This document shows, in pieces, positions 15,745 through 23,321 of a DNA stretch of 64,000 nucleotides. Both the position numbers and the translations under genes were made by a program. Within the stretch, counting starts at the first letter, position 1; every line of letters begins with the position of its first letter. The stretch is from the NCBI GenBank assembly GCA_963521185.1, contig CAUQTV010000011.1, positions 1 through 64,000 on the forward strand, given 5' to 3'. Source of the stretch: Enterobacter_D sp963521185. Its GTDB lineage: Bacteria; Pseudomonadota; Gammaproteobacteria; Enterobacterales; Enterobacteriaceae. The notes under the pieces were generated by a model. The model was not told the DNA's origin. It was given only the letters and a program-made list of their open reading frames with translations, and made no database searches.

Positions 15745-16761
15745 TTAAACCAGCACGATCCATTTGCCCGCTTTCGGGACCCCGTGTCGTTTAAGTTTGC
15801 CTTTTGCTTGCAGTGATTTGAGATTGCGCTCCACCGTACGCACGGTGACATTAAGCATTTCTGCCAGTGTCGCCGCTGTGTGCGTCGGTTTGTTTTGCAA
15901 CAACGCCAGCACTGCGCTTTCCGTCGCGGTTAAGTACGACGTATTGCGCTCAGAAATTTGCCCCGACATTTGCCCCGACATTTGCCCCGACACGTCCTCC
16001 GCATCAGGGATCGCTTCGCGTAACGCTTCCGTCATTTTTTCCAGCATAAACGCAATAAATGCCGTGCAGTTGCAGGCCTTATCACACTCGCCCAATACCT
16101 GATAGTACCGATCCTGCTGATGATGAATGAGCGTTTCAACGGGCAGCCACGCAAGTTCTGGTCGCCATTGACTCAGTATTAATGTCTGCCATAAACGTCC
16201 CATCCGCCCATTGCCGTCGGTAAAGGGATGAATGAATTCGAACTCATAATGGAAGACTGAGCTGGCGATAAGCGGATGCAACTCTGTGGTGTTAAGCCAG
16301 TCGAGCAGTTCAGAGATAAGTCGCGGCACCTGCGAGGCGGGCGGTGCCATGTGCACCAGCGTCTGGCTGCGGTAAACGCCGACGTTACTCTGGCGAAGCA
16401 CGCCGGGCCTGTCGACCAGTCCTGCCATCAGCGTGAGATGAGCATCAAGCAGATCATCCCGGCTATCGCTGCGCCAGGCAGGCAATTTTTCATAAGCCAG
16501 GATCGCGTTTCTGACTTCCTGAATATCTTTTGCCGGGGCAAGCACCCGCTTACCGTCCATCAGCGCGGTGACCTGTTCGGTGCTCAGGCTGTTGTGCTCA
16601 ATGGCGAGGGAAGCCTGAATAGTGCGGATGCGGTTTTCTTTGCGCAGCAGAGGCGAGGCGCGCCCCGTCCGGGCGGCCCAATGCCCTAAAAGCTCGCCGA
16701 ACTCAACCACCTGATTCAGTATCGCTGGCGTGATGGTAAAAGGAGGTTGGTAGCGGCTCAT
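15745..16761 (-). CDS. Fic-domain protein with C-terminal winged helix
   Basis: A 338-residue Fic-family protein, which transfers AMP or another nucleotide to target proteins. The catalytic motif HPFTDGNGRMGR lies at residues 178-189 with the key histidine and arginine intact. An N-terminal self-inhibitory alpha segment, SLAIEHN, at residues 51-57 carries the gating Glu55. An N-terminal Fic_N-like region leads and a winged-helix domain (about 275-338, AATLAEMLNVTVRTVERNLKSLQAKGKL) closes the protein. Between them is the repeated linker SGQMSGQMSGQI. It starts seven bases after the rsmI stop, so it is likely co-transcribed with rsmI. The target is unknown. No partner antitoxin is seen nearby; inhibition is built in. 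Confidence 0.92.
   Translation of the reverse strand: MSRYQPPFTITPAILNQVVEFGELLGHWAARTGRASPLLRKENRIRTIQASLAIEHNSLSTEQVTALMDGKRVLAPAKDIQEVRNAILAYEKLPAWRSDSRDDLLDAHLTLMAGLVDRPGVLRQSNVGVYRSQTLVHMAPPASQVPRLISELLDWLNTTELHPLIASSVFHYEFEFIHPFTDGNGRMGRLWQTLILSQWRPELAWLPVETLIHHQQDRYYQVLGECDKACNCTAFIAFMLEKMTEALREAIPDAEDVSGQMSGQMSGQISERNTSYLTATESAVLALLQNKPTHTAATLAEMLNVTVRTVERNLKSLQAKGKLKRHGVPKAGKWIVLV
15957..15992 (-). repeat. Three perfect 12-bp tandem repeats inside the Fic gene
   Basis: The 12-base unit TTTGCCCCGACA occurs three times head to tail with no mismatch. It encodes four-residue steps (SGQM, SGQM, SGQI) in the linker between the Fic and winged-helix domains. Copy-number change would alter linker length by four residues without breaking the frame. 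Confidence 0.95.
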
Positions 16762-16767
16762 GCGCGA

Positions 16768-17628
16768 TTAACCCTGCTGCTCCAGCGCGTATTTATACAG
16801 CGCGTTTTTCTTCACGCCGTGGATTTCGGCGGCCAGCGCGGCGGCTTTTTTCAGGGGCAGTTCCGCCTGCAATAATGCGAGGGTGCGCAGGGCATCGGCG
16901 GGAAGATCCTCTTCCTGCGCTTTGTGACCTTCGACGATCAGCACCATTTCCCCCTTGCGGCGGTTCTCGTCCTCTTTGACCCACGCCAGCAGTTCACCAA
17001 TGGGTGCGCCGTTAATGGACTCCCAGGTTTTGGTCAGTTCGCGTGCCAGCACCACGTAGCGGGACTCGCCCAGCACCGCACAAATATCTTCAAGGCTGTC
17101 GATCAGGCGGTGCGTGGATTCATAGAAAATCAGCGTGCGGGGTTCGGCTTCCAGCGCTTTTAGCGTATCGCGGCGGCCTTTTGATTTGGCGGGCAAAAAA
17201 CCCTCATAGCAAAAACGATCCGACGGCAGACCGGCGGCGCTCAATGCGGCGATGGCTGCACAGGGTCCAGGCAGCGGCACGACGCGGATGCCCGCTTCAC
17301 GGCAGGTGCGCACCAGATGGTAGCCCGGATCGTTAATCAGCGGTGTTCCGGCGTCTGAAACGAGCGCAATGTTGACGCCCTGCTTCAGTTTATCCACCAG
17401 CATTTGCGCTTTCTGCTGCTCGTTATGGTCGTGCAGCGCGAACATTTTGGCGCTAATGGCGAAGTGCTGTAGCAGTAATCCCGTGTGGCGGGTATCTTCA
17501 GCCGCAATCAAATCAACGCTTTGCAACACGGTGAGAGCACGTTGTGTAATATCAGCCAAATTCCCGATAGGAGTGGGTACAATATAAAGCTGACCTTGAG
17601 AATTCTCAGCGGATTCGTGTTGTTTCAT
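16768..17628 (-). CDS. rsmI: 16S rRNA (cytidine-1402-2'-O)-methyltransferase RsmI
   Basis: Methylates the ribose of C1402 in 16S rRNA in the decoding centre, using S-adenosylmethionine. The 286 residues equal E. coli RsmI (YraL). Tetrapyrrole-methylase family motifs are visible: LYIVPTPIGNLADIT near the N terminus, EDTRHTGLLL, LVSDAGTPLINDPG (about 92-105) and VVPLPGPCAA. It is divergent from lpoA, with a 62-base shared promoter region, and is followed closely by the Fic gene. Confidence 0.97.
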   Translation of the reverse strand: MKQHESAENSQGQLYIVPTPIGNLADITQRALTVLQSVDLIAAEDTRHTGLLLQHFAISAKMFALHDHNEQQKAQMLVDKLKQGVNIALVSDAGTPLINDPGYHLVRTCREAGIRVVPLPGPCAAIAALSAAGLPSDRFCYEGFLPAKSKGRRDTLKALEAEPRTLIFYESTHRLIDSLEDICAVLGESRYVVLARELTKTWESINGAPIGELLAWVKEDENRRKGEMVLIVEGHKAQEEDLPADALRTLALLQAELPLKKAAALAAEIHGVKKNALYKYALEQQG

Positions 17629-17690
17629 TGTTTCGTCCGTAGTGCCGATTTAATATTGAGCATTGCATAAAAAATATCACTGGATACAGA

Positions 17691-19796
17691 ATGGTACCGT
17701 CAACATTTCTACGCTCGAAAGCCACGCGCTGTCTGCCTGTGGTGCTGGCCGCCCTGCTGTTTGCAGGCTGCGGAACACAGTCTCCACCCGACCAGAGCAG
17801 CGCGCACATGCAAGGCTCGGCGCAGGCCGACTCTGGCTTTTACTTAAGCCAGATGCAGCAAAGCTCAGATGATAGCAAGACCAACTGGCAATTACTCGCC
17901 ATTCGTGCACTGGTGAAAGAGGGTAAAACCCAGCAGGCCAGCGAGTTGTTTGCTCAACTGCCGCAGGATCTGAACGATGCCCAGCGCCAGGAACAGACGT
18001 TGCTGGCGGTTGAACTCAAGGTCGCTCAACGCGATGCCGCCGGGGCGCAGGCCGCGCTGGCTACGTTAAAACCGGGCGATTTCGATGAGAACCAACAGGC
18101 GCGTTACTGGCAGGCGCAAATTGATGCCAACCAGGGTCGTCCGTCGCTGACGTTACTGCGCGCGCTCATTGCGCAGGAACCGCTGCTGGCGGCGAAGGAT
18201 AAGCAGGCCAATATCGATGCCACCTGGCAGGCGCTCTCTCAAATGACGCAGGATCAGGCGCAGGCGCTGGTGATCAACGCCGATGAGAACGTGCTGCAAG
18301 GCTGGCTGGATCTGCAACGCGTGTGGTTTGATAACCGCACCGATGCCAACATGCTCAAAGCCGGCATCCGCGACTGGCAGGTGCGCTATCCGCAGAATCC
18401 GGGCGCGAAAATGCTGCCGTCTCAGCTGGTGAACGTGCAGAACTTTACGCCAGCATCAGCGGGTAAAATCGCCCTGCTACTGCCGTTAAACGGCCAGGCG
18501 GCGGTGTTTGGCCGCACTATCCAGCAGGGTTTTGAAGCGGCGAAAAATGGCGTTGCCAGCGTCTCAGGCACTGCCGTTCCGGCGCAGGTTGCCCAGGCCG
18601 CCACGACCGGCGAAGTTGTCAGCCCGGCGGACGCGCAGGTACAAGAGTTGCTCGACCAGCAGCAGGGCCAGACCGCTGAGCGGGATAACGCGCAGCAAAC
18701 TGACGCACAGCAAACTGACGAGCAGCCATCCGATGCACAGGCCACTGGCGATCAAACCGCCGCACCGGCCACCGATGCCACGCCAGACAGCGCACAGACG
18801 GTAGCCAGCACGCCTGCCAACCCGTCTGCGGAGCTGAAAATCTACGACACCAGCTCGCAGCCGCTGGATCAGATCCTCACCCAGGTTCAGCAGGACGGGG
18901 CCAGCATCGTGGTCGGCCCGCTGTTGAAAAACAACGTTGAAGAGCTGATGAAGAGCAACACCGCGCTGAACGTGCTGGCGCTCAATCAGCCTGAAGCGGT
19001 TGAGAATCGCGCCAATATCTGCTATTTCGCCCTTTCCCCGGAAGACGAAGCCCGCGATGCGGCGCATCATATCTGGAATGAAGGGCGTCACGCGCCGCTG
19101 ATGCTGGTGCCACGCAGTGCGCTGGGCGATCGCGTCACCAATGCTTTTGCGCAGGAGTGGCACAATCTGGGCGGCGGCACCGTGTTGCAGCAGAAGTTTG
19201 GCTCGACGGCGGAGCTGAAGATGGGCATCAACGGCGGCGCGGGCATTGCCATGAGCGGTAGCCCGGTCACGGCAAGTCTGCCACAGCAGCAGGGCGTGAC
19301 CATTGGCGGCCTGACGATCCCGGCTGCGCCAACCGACGCGCAAATCACCGGCAGCGGCAATGTGGATGCGGCCTACATTCTGGCAACGCCGGATGAGATC
19401 GCGCTGATCAAACCGATGATCGCTATGCGCTCCGGCAGCCAGAGCGGCGTGACGCTGTACGCCAGCTCACGCAGTTCGCAAGGCGGCGCAGGCCCGGATT
19501 TCCGTCTGGAGATGGAAGGCTTGCAGTTTAGCGAGATCCCGATGCTGGCAGGCAGCAACCCGCAACTGATGCAGCAGGCGCTCGGCAGCGTAAACAACGA
19601 TTACTCATTAGCGCGCCTTTACGCGATGGGCGTTGACGCCTGGGCGTTAGCCAACCACTTCTCTCAGATGCGCCAGGTACCGGGCTTTGAGCTTAACGGC
19701 AACACCGGCGATCTCTCTGCCACTCAGCATTGTGTGATTAACAGGAAGTTATCATGGCTCAAATACCAGCAGGGACAGATCGTTCCGGCCAGTTGA
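17691..19796 (+). CDS. lpoA: Penicillin-binding protein activator LpoA
   Basis: Outer-membrane lipoprotein that activates PBP1a in peptidoglycan synthesis. The signal ends in lipobox LFAGC with the lipidated Cys27. Residues about 30-255 form a TPR-like helical domain rich in Ala and Gln, and about 255-700 form the periplasmic-binding-protein-like domain that begins ASAGKIALLLPLNGQAAVFG. An inserted Q/T/A/D-rich loop (about residues 310-380, TDAQQTDEQPSDAQATGDQ) makes it longer (701) than E. coli LpoA (678). The end overlaps yraN by 43 bases. Confidence 0.96.
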   Translation: MVPSTFLRSKATRCLPVVLAALLFAGCGTQSPPDQSSAHMQGSAQADSGFYLSQMQQSSDDSKTNWQLLAIRALVKEGKTQQASELFAQLPQDLNDAQRQEQTLLAVELKVAQRDAAGAQAALATLKPGDFDENQQARYWQAQIDANQGRPSLTLLRALIAQEPLLAAKDKQANIDATWQALSQMTQDQAQALVINADENVLQGWLDLQRVWFDNRTDANMLKAGIRDWQVRYPQNPGAKMLPSQLVNVQNFTPASAGKIALLLPLNGQAAVFGRTIQQGFEAAKNGVASVSGTAVPAQVAQAATTGEVVSPADAQVQELLDQQQGQTAERDNAQQTDAQQTDEQPSDAQATGDQTAAPATDATPDSAQTVASTPANPSAELKIYDTSSQPLDQILTQVQQDGASIVVGPLLKNNVEELMKSNTALNVLALNQPEAVENRANICYFALSPEDEARDAAHHIWNEGRHAPLMLVPRSALGDRVTNAFAQEWHNLGGGTVLQQKFGSTAELKMGINGGAGIAMSGSPVTASLPQQQGVTIGGLTIPAAPTDAQITGSGNVDAAYILATPDEIALIKPMIAMRSGSQSGVTLYASSRSSQGGAGPDFRLEMEGLQFSEIPMLAGSNPQLMQQALGSVNNDYSLARLYAMGVDAWALANHFSQMRQVPGFELNGNTGDLSATQHCVINRKLSWLKYQQGQIVPAS

Positions 19797-20149
19797 CCCG
19801 TAAACAGACCGGCGACGCGTGGGAAACTGCCGCGCGTCGCTGGCTGGAAGGCAAAGGACTGCGTTTTATCGCCGCTCACGTCAACACGCGTGGCGGCGAG
19901 ATCGATCTGATAATGAAACACGGCCCGACGACGGTCTTCATCGAAGTGCGCTACCGCAAATCCGCCGCGTTTGGCGGTGCAGCCGCCAGCGTAACCCGGT
20001 CTAAACAACTCAAATTGTTGCAAACCGCACGTTTGTGGCTTGCCCGACACAATGGGAGTTTTGATACTGTGGATTGCCGGTTCGATGTGGTAGCCTTCAC
20101 CGGAAATGATGTTGAGTGGATACAAGACGCCTTTAACGACCACTCATAA
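19754..20149 (+). CDS. yraN: UPF0102 endonuclease-like protein YraN
   Basis: A 131-residue member of the UPF0102 family with a restriction-endonuclease-like fold: GGEIDLIMKHGPTTVFIEVRYR holds the expected E-D-(E)-V-R pattern at about residues 45-65. RQTGDAWE-like KQTGDAWETAARRWLEGKG opens the domain. Its role is unproven. It overlaps the end of lpoA in another frame, with AGGAAG before the ATG, and diaA follows after 22 bases. The gene order lpoA-yraN-diaA-dolP is the same as in E. coli. Confidence 0.95.
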   Translation: MAQIPAGTDRSGQLTRKQTGDAWETAARRWLEGKGLRFIAAHVNTRGGEIDLIMKHGPTTVFIEVRYRKSAAFGGAAASVTRSKQLKLLQTARLWLARHNGSFDTVDCRFDVVAFTGNDVEWIQDAFNDHS

Positions 20150-20171
20150 TTGCGTAAACCAAGGGATCATC

Positions 20172-20762
20172 GTGCTCGAAAGAATTAAAGTCTGCTTTAC
20201 GGAAAGTATTCAAACCCAAATTGCGGCGGCGGAAGCGTTGCCGGATGCGATTTCCCGTGCAGCCATGACGCTGGTTCAGTCCCTGCTTAACGGCAACAAA
20301 ATCCTCTGTTGTGGCAATGGCACGTCTGCCGCCAATGCACAGCATTTTGCTGCCAGCATGATCAATCGATACGAAACAGAACGCCCCAGTTTACCGGCCA
20401 TTGCACTTAATACCGATAATGTGGTCTTAACTGCGATCGCAAATGATCGTATGCATGAAGAAATCTATGCAAAACAAGTACGCGCATTGGGGCATGCGGG
20501 CGATGTGCTGCTGGCGATCTCTACCAGAGGCAACAGCCGGGATATCGTAAAAGCCGTTGAAGCGGCGGTGACGCGAGACATGACCATCGTCGCGCTGACC
20601 GGGTATGACGGCGGTGAACTCGCCGGGCTTCTTGGCCCGCAGGACGTCGAGATCCGTATCCCCTCGCACCGCAGCGCGCGCATTCACGAGATGCACATGC
20701 TGACGGTGAATTGTTTATGCGATCTGATTGATAACACGCTATTTCCACACCAGGATGATTAA
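20172..20762 (+). CDS. diaA: DnaA initiator-associating protein DiaA
   Basis: Binds DnaA and promotes its ordered assembly at oriC, so that replication starts on time. The 196-residue form starts at GTG 20172 (VLERIKVCFTES), preceded by AAGGGA, and equals E. coli DiaA in length; the ATG-started extension to 20106 overlaps yraN and lacks support. The SIS (sugar isomerase) domain is seen in ILCCGNGTSAANAQHFAASM and LLAISTRGNSRDIVKAVEAA. dolP follows nine bases later. Confidence 0.95.
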   Translation: MLERIKVCFTESIQTQIAAAEALPDAISRAAMTLVQSLLNGNKILCCGNGTSAANAQHFAASMINRYETERPSLPAIALNTDNVVLTAIANDRMHEEIYAKQVRALGHAGDVLLAISTRGNSRDIVKAVEAAVTRDMTIVALTGYDGGELAGLLGPQDVEIRIPSHRSARIHEMHMLTVNCLCDLIDNTLFPHQDD

Positions 20763-20771
20763 GGAGTATAC

Positions 20772-21347
20772 ATGAAGGCATTTTCGCCCCTCGCAGTCCT
20801 TATTTCCGCGCTACTGCTCCAGGGATGTGTTGCCGCAGCGGTTGTAGGCACGGCGGCTGTTGGCACGAAAGCGGCGACAGACCCGCGTACCGTTGGCACG
20901 CAGGTGGATGACGGAACGCTGGAAGTTCGCGTGAATAACGCGCTGTCAAAAGACGAACAAATTAAGAAAAACGCGCGCATCAACGTGACCGCTTATCAGG
21001 GCAAAGTGCTGCTGGTTGGCCAGTCGCCAGACAGCTCGCTCTCGGCGCGTGCGAAGCAAATCGCCATGGGCGTTGATGGCGCAACAGAAGTGTACAACGA
21101 AGTTCGGCAGGGCCAGCCTATCGGTCTTGGCACGGCGTCAAACGACACCTGGATCACCACCAAAGTGCGCTCGCAGCTGTTAGGCAGCGATCAGGTGAAA
21201 TCGTCTAACGTGAAAGTCACCACGGAGAACGGCGAAGTGTTCCTGCTCGGTCTGGTCACTGATCGCGAAGCCAAAGCCGCCGCCGACATCGCCAGCCGCG
21301 TCAGCGGTGTTAAGCACGTCACCACAGCGTTTACGTTTATTAAGTAA
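20772..21347 (+). CDS. dolP: Division- and outer-membrane-associated lipoprotein DolP
   Basis: Outer-membrane lipoprotein (YraP) with two BON domains that supports outer-membrane integrity and localises at the division site. The signal ends in LLQGC with lipidated Cys19. The BON domains span about residues 45-115 (LEVRVNNALSKDEQIKKNARINVTAYQGKVLLVGQ) and 124-191 (DTWITTKVRSQLLGSDQVKSSNVKVTTENGEVFLLG). 191 residues is the family length. In E. coli dolP is under sigma-E control; it closes the lpoA-yraN-diaA-dolP set. Confidence 0.96.
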   Translation: MKAFSPLAVLISALLLQGCVAAAVVGTAAVGTKAATDPRTVGTQVDDGTLEVRVNNALSKDEQIKKNARINVTAYQGKVLLVGQSPDSSLSARAKQIAMGVDGATEVYNEVRQGQPIGLGTASNDTWITTKVRSQLLGSDQVKSSNVKVTTENGEVFLLGLVTDREAKAAADIASRVSGVKHVTTAFTFIK

Positions 21348-21370
21348 GTTTTTAGCATGAACCGGGAAAA

Positions 21371-21399
21371 TTGACGGTTACATCGCGATAGCGTAGTAT
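21371..21399 (+). promoter_or_regulatory. Sigma-70-type promoter candidate downstream of dolP
   Basis: TTGACG (21371-21376) and TAGTAT (21394-21399) are separated by exactly 17 bases, in a gene-free stretch. They would start transcription near 21406 and drive the candidate small RNA. Confidence 0.5.
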
Positions 21400-21405
21400 T
21401 CTTGA

Positions 21406-21568
21406 TGAGCGAGAAGCCAACTGCATCAGGGTGCAATAGTTGGTGGAAGAACCCCATAGAATCCCTGAATTCTGTGCCAGGGTGAAACCTCACACCTCCC
21501 GCCTGAGGGTGTAAAATAAACAGGCCTAAGACTCCACGGGCTGCCATTAATAAATGGTGGCCCTTTTT
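21406..21568 (+). ncRNA. Candidate structured small RNA between dolP and the PBECR2-like gene
   Basis: No reading frame here looks coding, yet the plus strand has a good -35/-10 pair (21371-21399), a chain of hairpins and an intrinsic terminator. Hairpins seen are CCAACT..AGTTGG with inner GCA..TGC (21417-21443), CCCTG..CAGGG (21463-21482), ACACCTC..GAGGGTGT (about 21491-21512) and the terminator. The product would be about 160 bases. I do not recognise it as any named enterobacterial RNA. It could instead be only a long dolP 3' UTR with its terminator. Confidence 0.4.
21537..21568 (+). terminator. Intrinsic terminator after dolP / candidate RNA
   Basis: GGGCTGCCATT / AATGGTGGCCC pairs with one G-T wobble around a short loop, followed by TTTTT. 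The T run is only on the plus strand, so it ends plus-strand transcription immediately before the convergent PBECR2-like gene. Confidence 0.88.
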
Positions 21569-22064
21569 AATGCCTTTTATATAGCAATGCCCCCTGACGA
21601 TGCTTATTCAGGCTTTTTGCATCAGTGTGCATAAAGTTCCAGAGCACTTTACCTTCCCACGGTGCTACCACAACGAGCATCTGCTGCTTCTGCCTGTATG
21701 TGCCGATGAAAAGGTAGCGCACCTGTCCATCGTCGTACAGGGTTTCCCAAATCTCGTAAGGATTTTCCATGGTATCAAGCGCAAGGAGAACATAGCGTTC
21801 ACGGGCATCAAAACGCTTTTCAACGATATGTTCAAGATTAGCCCGCAAAATACTCAGCGTCCCTATGATTGTTTCCTTAGGTACGACAAGTATGTCCTGT
21901 TCCAGAAAACCCATATGAAATTCCAGCAGAGCAACAGCAGCTTCAACGTTGTCTCCGGCTTCAATCTCAGGTGTTGGATCTAATCTACATTCACTTTCCA
22001 GCACTCGCAGGTCTGGTAGATCTAAATCCCTAAAAGTGGTCAATCCTTTTATAGCCCGCGCCAC
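21567..22064 (-). CDS. Orphan PBECR2-type nuclease-fold protein, likely phage or toxin remnant
   Basis: A 165-residue protein from a GTG start. Its last 80 residues (RYVLLALDTMENPYEIWETLYDD, then YLFIGTYRQKQQMLVVV, NFMHTD, and a final LNKHRQGALLYKRH) fit the PBECR2 nuclease domain found at the C terminus of Mu-type gpF head proteins and of polymorphic toxins. The N-terminal LTTFRDLDLPDLR resembles the segment before that domain in gpF-like proteins. The frame stays open 15 more codons upstream to a TAA, suggesting that a longer protein was cut. It is not part of the E. coli order, lies between dolP and yraQ, and has no obvious immunity gene. It may be a remnant or an active orphan. Confidence 0.65.
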   Translation of the reverse strand: MARAIKGLTTFRDLDLPDLRVLESECRLDPTPEIEAGDNVEAAVALLEFHMGFLEQDILVVPKETIIGTLSILRANLEHIVEKRFDARERYVLLALDTMENPYEIWETLYDDGQVRYLFIGTYRQKQQMLVVVAPWEGKVLWNFMHTDAKSLNKHRQGALLYKRH

Positions 22065-22208
22065 GCTACTTTTACCTTCATCCTGCTGTATACGATGGCG
22101 CCAATTTTACCATACCATTCACTTTCAGTTTTTAGCACGTGACTCTGGAATACGGACTGTCCTCGCCACGGTAGACGATCCTGCCCTATATTTTGTGGCG
22201 CGTAATCG
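22065..22208. other. Short gap before yraQ; no gene seen
   Basis: About 140 bases between the GTG of the PBECR2-like gene and the end of yraQ. The first 45 bases continue the nuclease frame without a stop (reading roughly NWRHRIQQDEGKSS), then stop at TAA. The rest shows no motif and may be left-over DNA from the insertion that brought the gene. Confidence 0.5.
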
Positions 22209-23246
22209 TCAAATCAGCGCACTTCCACCGACGACGATCCCGCAGAGCGCCACCAGCGCGCCCGTCAGCCACAGCGCTTTGGCCGGGAAGGATTTGCGCA
22301 GCATGATAAGCGACGGCAGACTCACCGCAGGTAAGGTGATCAGCAGCGCCAGCGCGGGGGCCATGCCCATTCCGGCCAGCATCATGGTTTGCACAATCGG
22401 AATTTCAGCGGCGGTGGGGATCACAAACAGGCAGCCCACAATCGCCATCGCTATCACCCACAGCAGCGTGTTATCCACGGCACCGTCAGCGTGCGGGAAC
22501 AGCCAGACGCGCGCGGCACCCAACACCAGCACGGCCAGAATATAGACCGGAATGGTACTCCAGAAGAGCGACCACAGCGCTTTGCCCCAGCGCGTCAGGA
22601 AATCACCCTGCGGCTCCGGCGTGCTTACCGTGACCGGTTCGGCGGGCTGTTGGCTGTCTTTGACCAGACGTTGCACCACCATGGCGACGCCGACGACCGT
22701 CACCAGACCGGCGACGAGACGGATGAGCGCGAACTGCCAGCCAAGCACAAAGCCCATAAACACCAGCGTTGCCGGGTTTAACAGCGGGTTGCCCATCCAG
22801 AACGCCAGCGCGCCGCCCATCGACACATTCTGCCGACGCATTCCCGCCGTGACCGGCGCGGCGCAGCAAGAGCACATCATCCCCGGCAGCGAAAACAGCG
22901 TGCCCAGCAATGTGCCCTGAAAGCGCCGTTGACCCAGCGTGCGCAGCAGCCAGTCGCGCGGGATCAGTACCTGGATGAGCGATCCGAGCAATACGCCCAG
23001 TACGGCGGCTTTCCAGACGGCAAGGAAATAGACCATCGCATAGTCGAGCGCGGCCTGCCACGGGCTGGCACTGGCTCCGCCCAGAATGGATTTACCAATG
23101 CTGTGAGTTTCAGCGGCTGTAAACGCTTTGCCGTAGTAGGGCTGCCATTTGACGTACCAAAGGCCAACGATCACAACGAGAAAAAAGAGTGCGGGTTTCC
23201 ACCACTGAACGGGTGTCGCCGCCTGAGATGAAGACTGACCAGTCAT
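22209..23246 (-). CDS. yraQ: Inner-membrane permease YraQ
   Basis: A 345-residue polytopic membrane protein of the YraQ/ArsP-like permease family (DUF318), with about eight to ten hydrophobic segments. Typical motifs are LPGMMCSCCAAPVTAGMRRQNVSMGGALAFWMGNPLLNPATLVFMGFVLGW, of which CSCCAAPV and GNPLLNPA are the family marks, and a second repeat with FVIPTAAEIPIVQTMMLAGM. The substrate is unknown; relatives act on organoarsenicals. yraR lies 75 bases upstream on the same strand. Confidence 0.92.
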   Translation of the reverse strand: MTGQSSSQAATPVQWWKPALFFLVVIVGLWYVKWQPYYGKAFTAAETHSIGKSILGGASASPWQAALDYAMVYFLAVWKAAVLGVLLGSLIQVLIPRDWLLRTLGQRRFQGTLLGTLFSLPGMMCSCCAAPVTAGMRRQNVSMGGALAFWMGNPLLNPATLVFMGFVLGWQFALIRLVAGLVTVVGVAMVVQRLVKDSQQPAEPVTVSTPEPQGDFLTRWGKALWSLFWSTIPVYILAVLVLGAARVWLFPHADGAVDNTLLWVIAMAIVGCLFVIPTAAEIPIVQTMMLAGMGMAPALALLITLPAVSLPSLIMLRKSFPAKALWLTGALVALCGIVVGGSALI

Positions 23247-23321
23247 AGCATGCCCCGGGGATAAGTAAGGATTTTATTAAGCGGATGAATACTACGCCTG
23301 GTCGGCATTTTTTGGAAACGG

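Noticed and set aside
19754..19796. Possible frameshift or fusion between lpoA and yraN
   Set aside because: Both genes have normal ends and full family lengths; the 43-base overlap is a normal arrangement with a ribosome site for yraN inside lpoA.
21406..21568. Retron-type or riboswitch identity for the structured RNA
   Set aside because: There is no reverse transcriptase gene nearby and no downstream reading frame on the same strand for a riboswitch to control; no known core motif was recognised.
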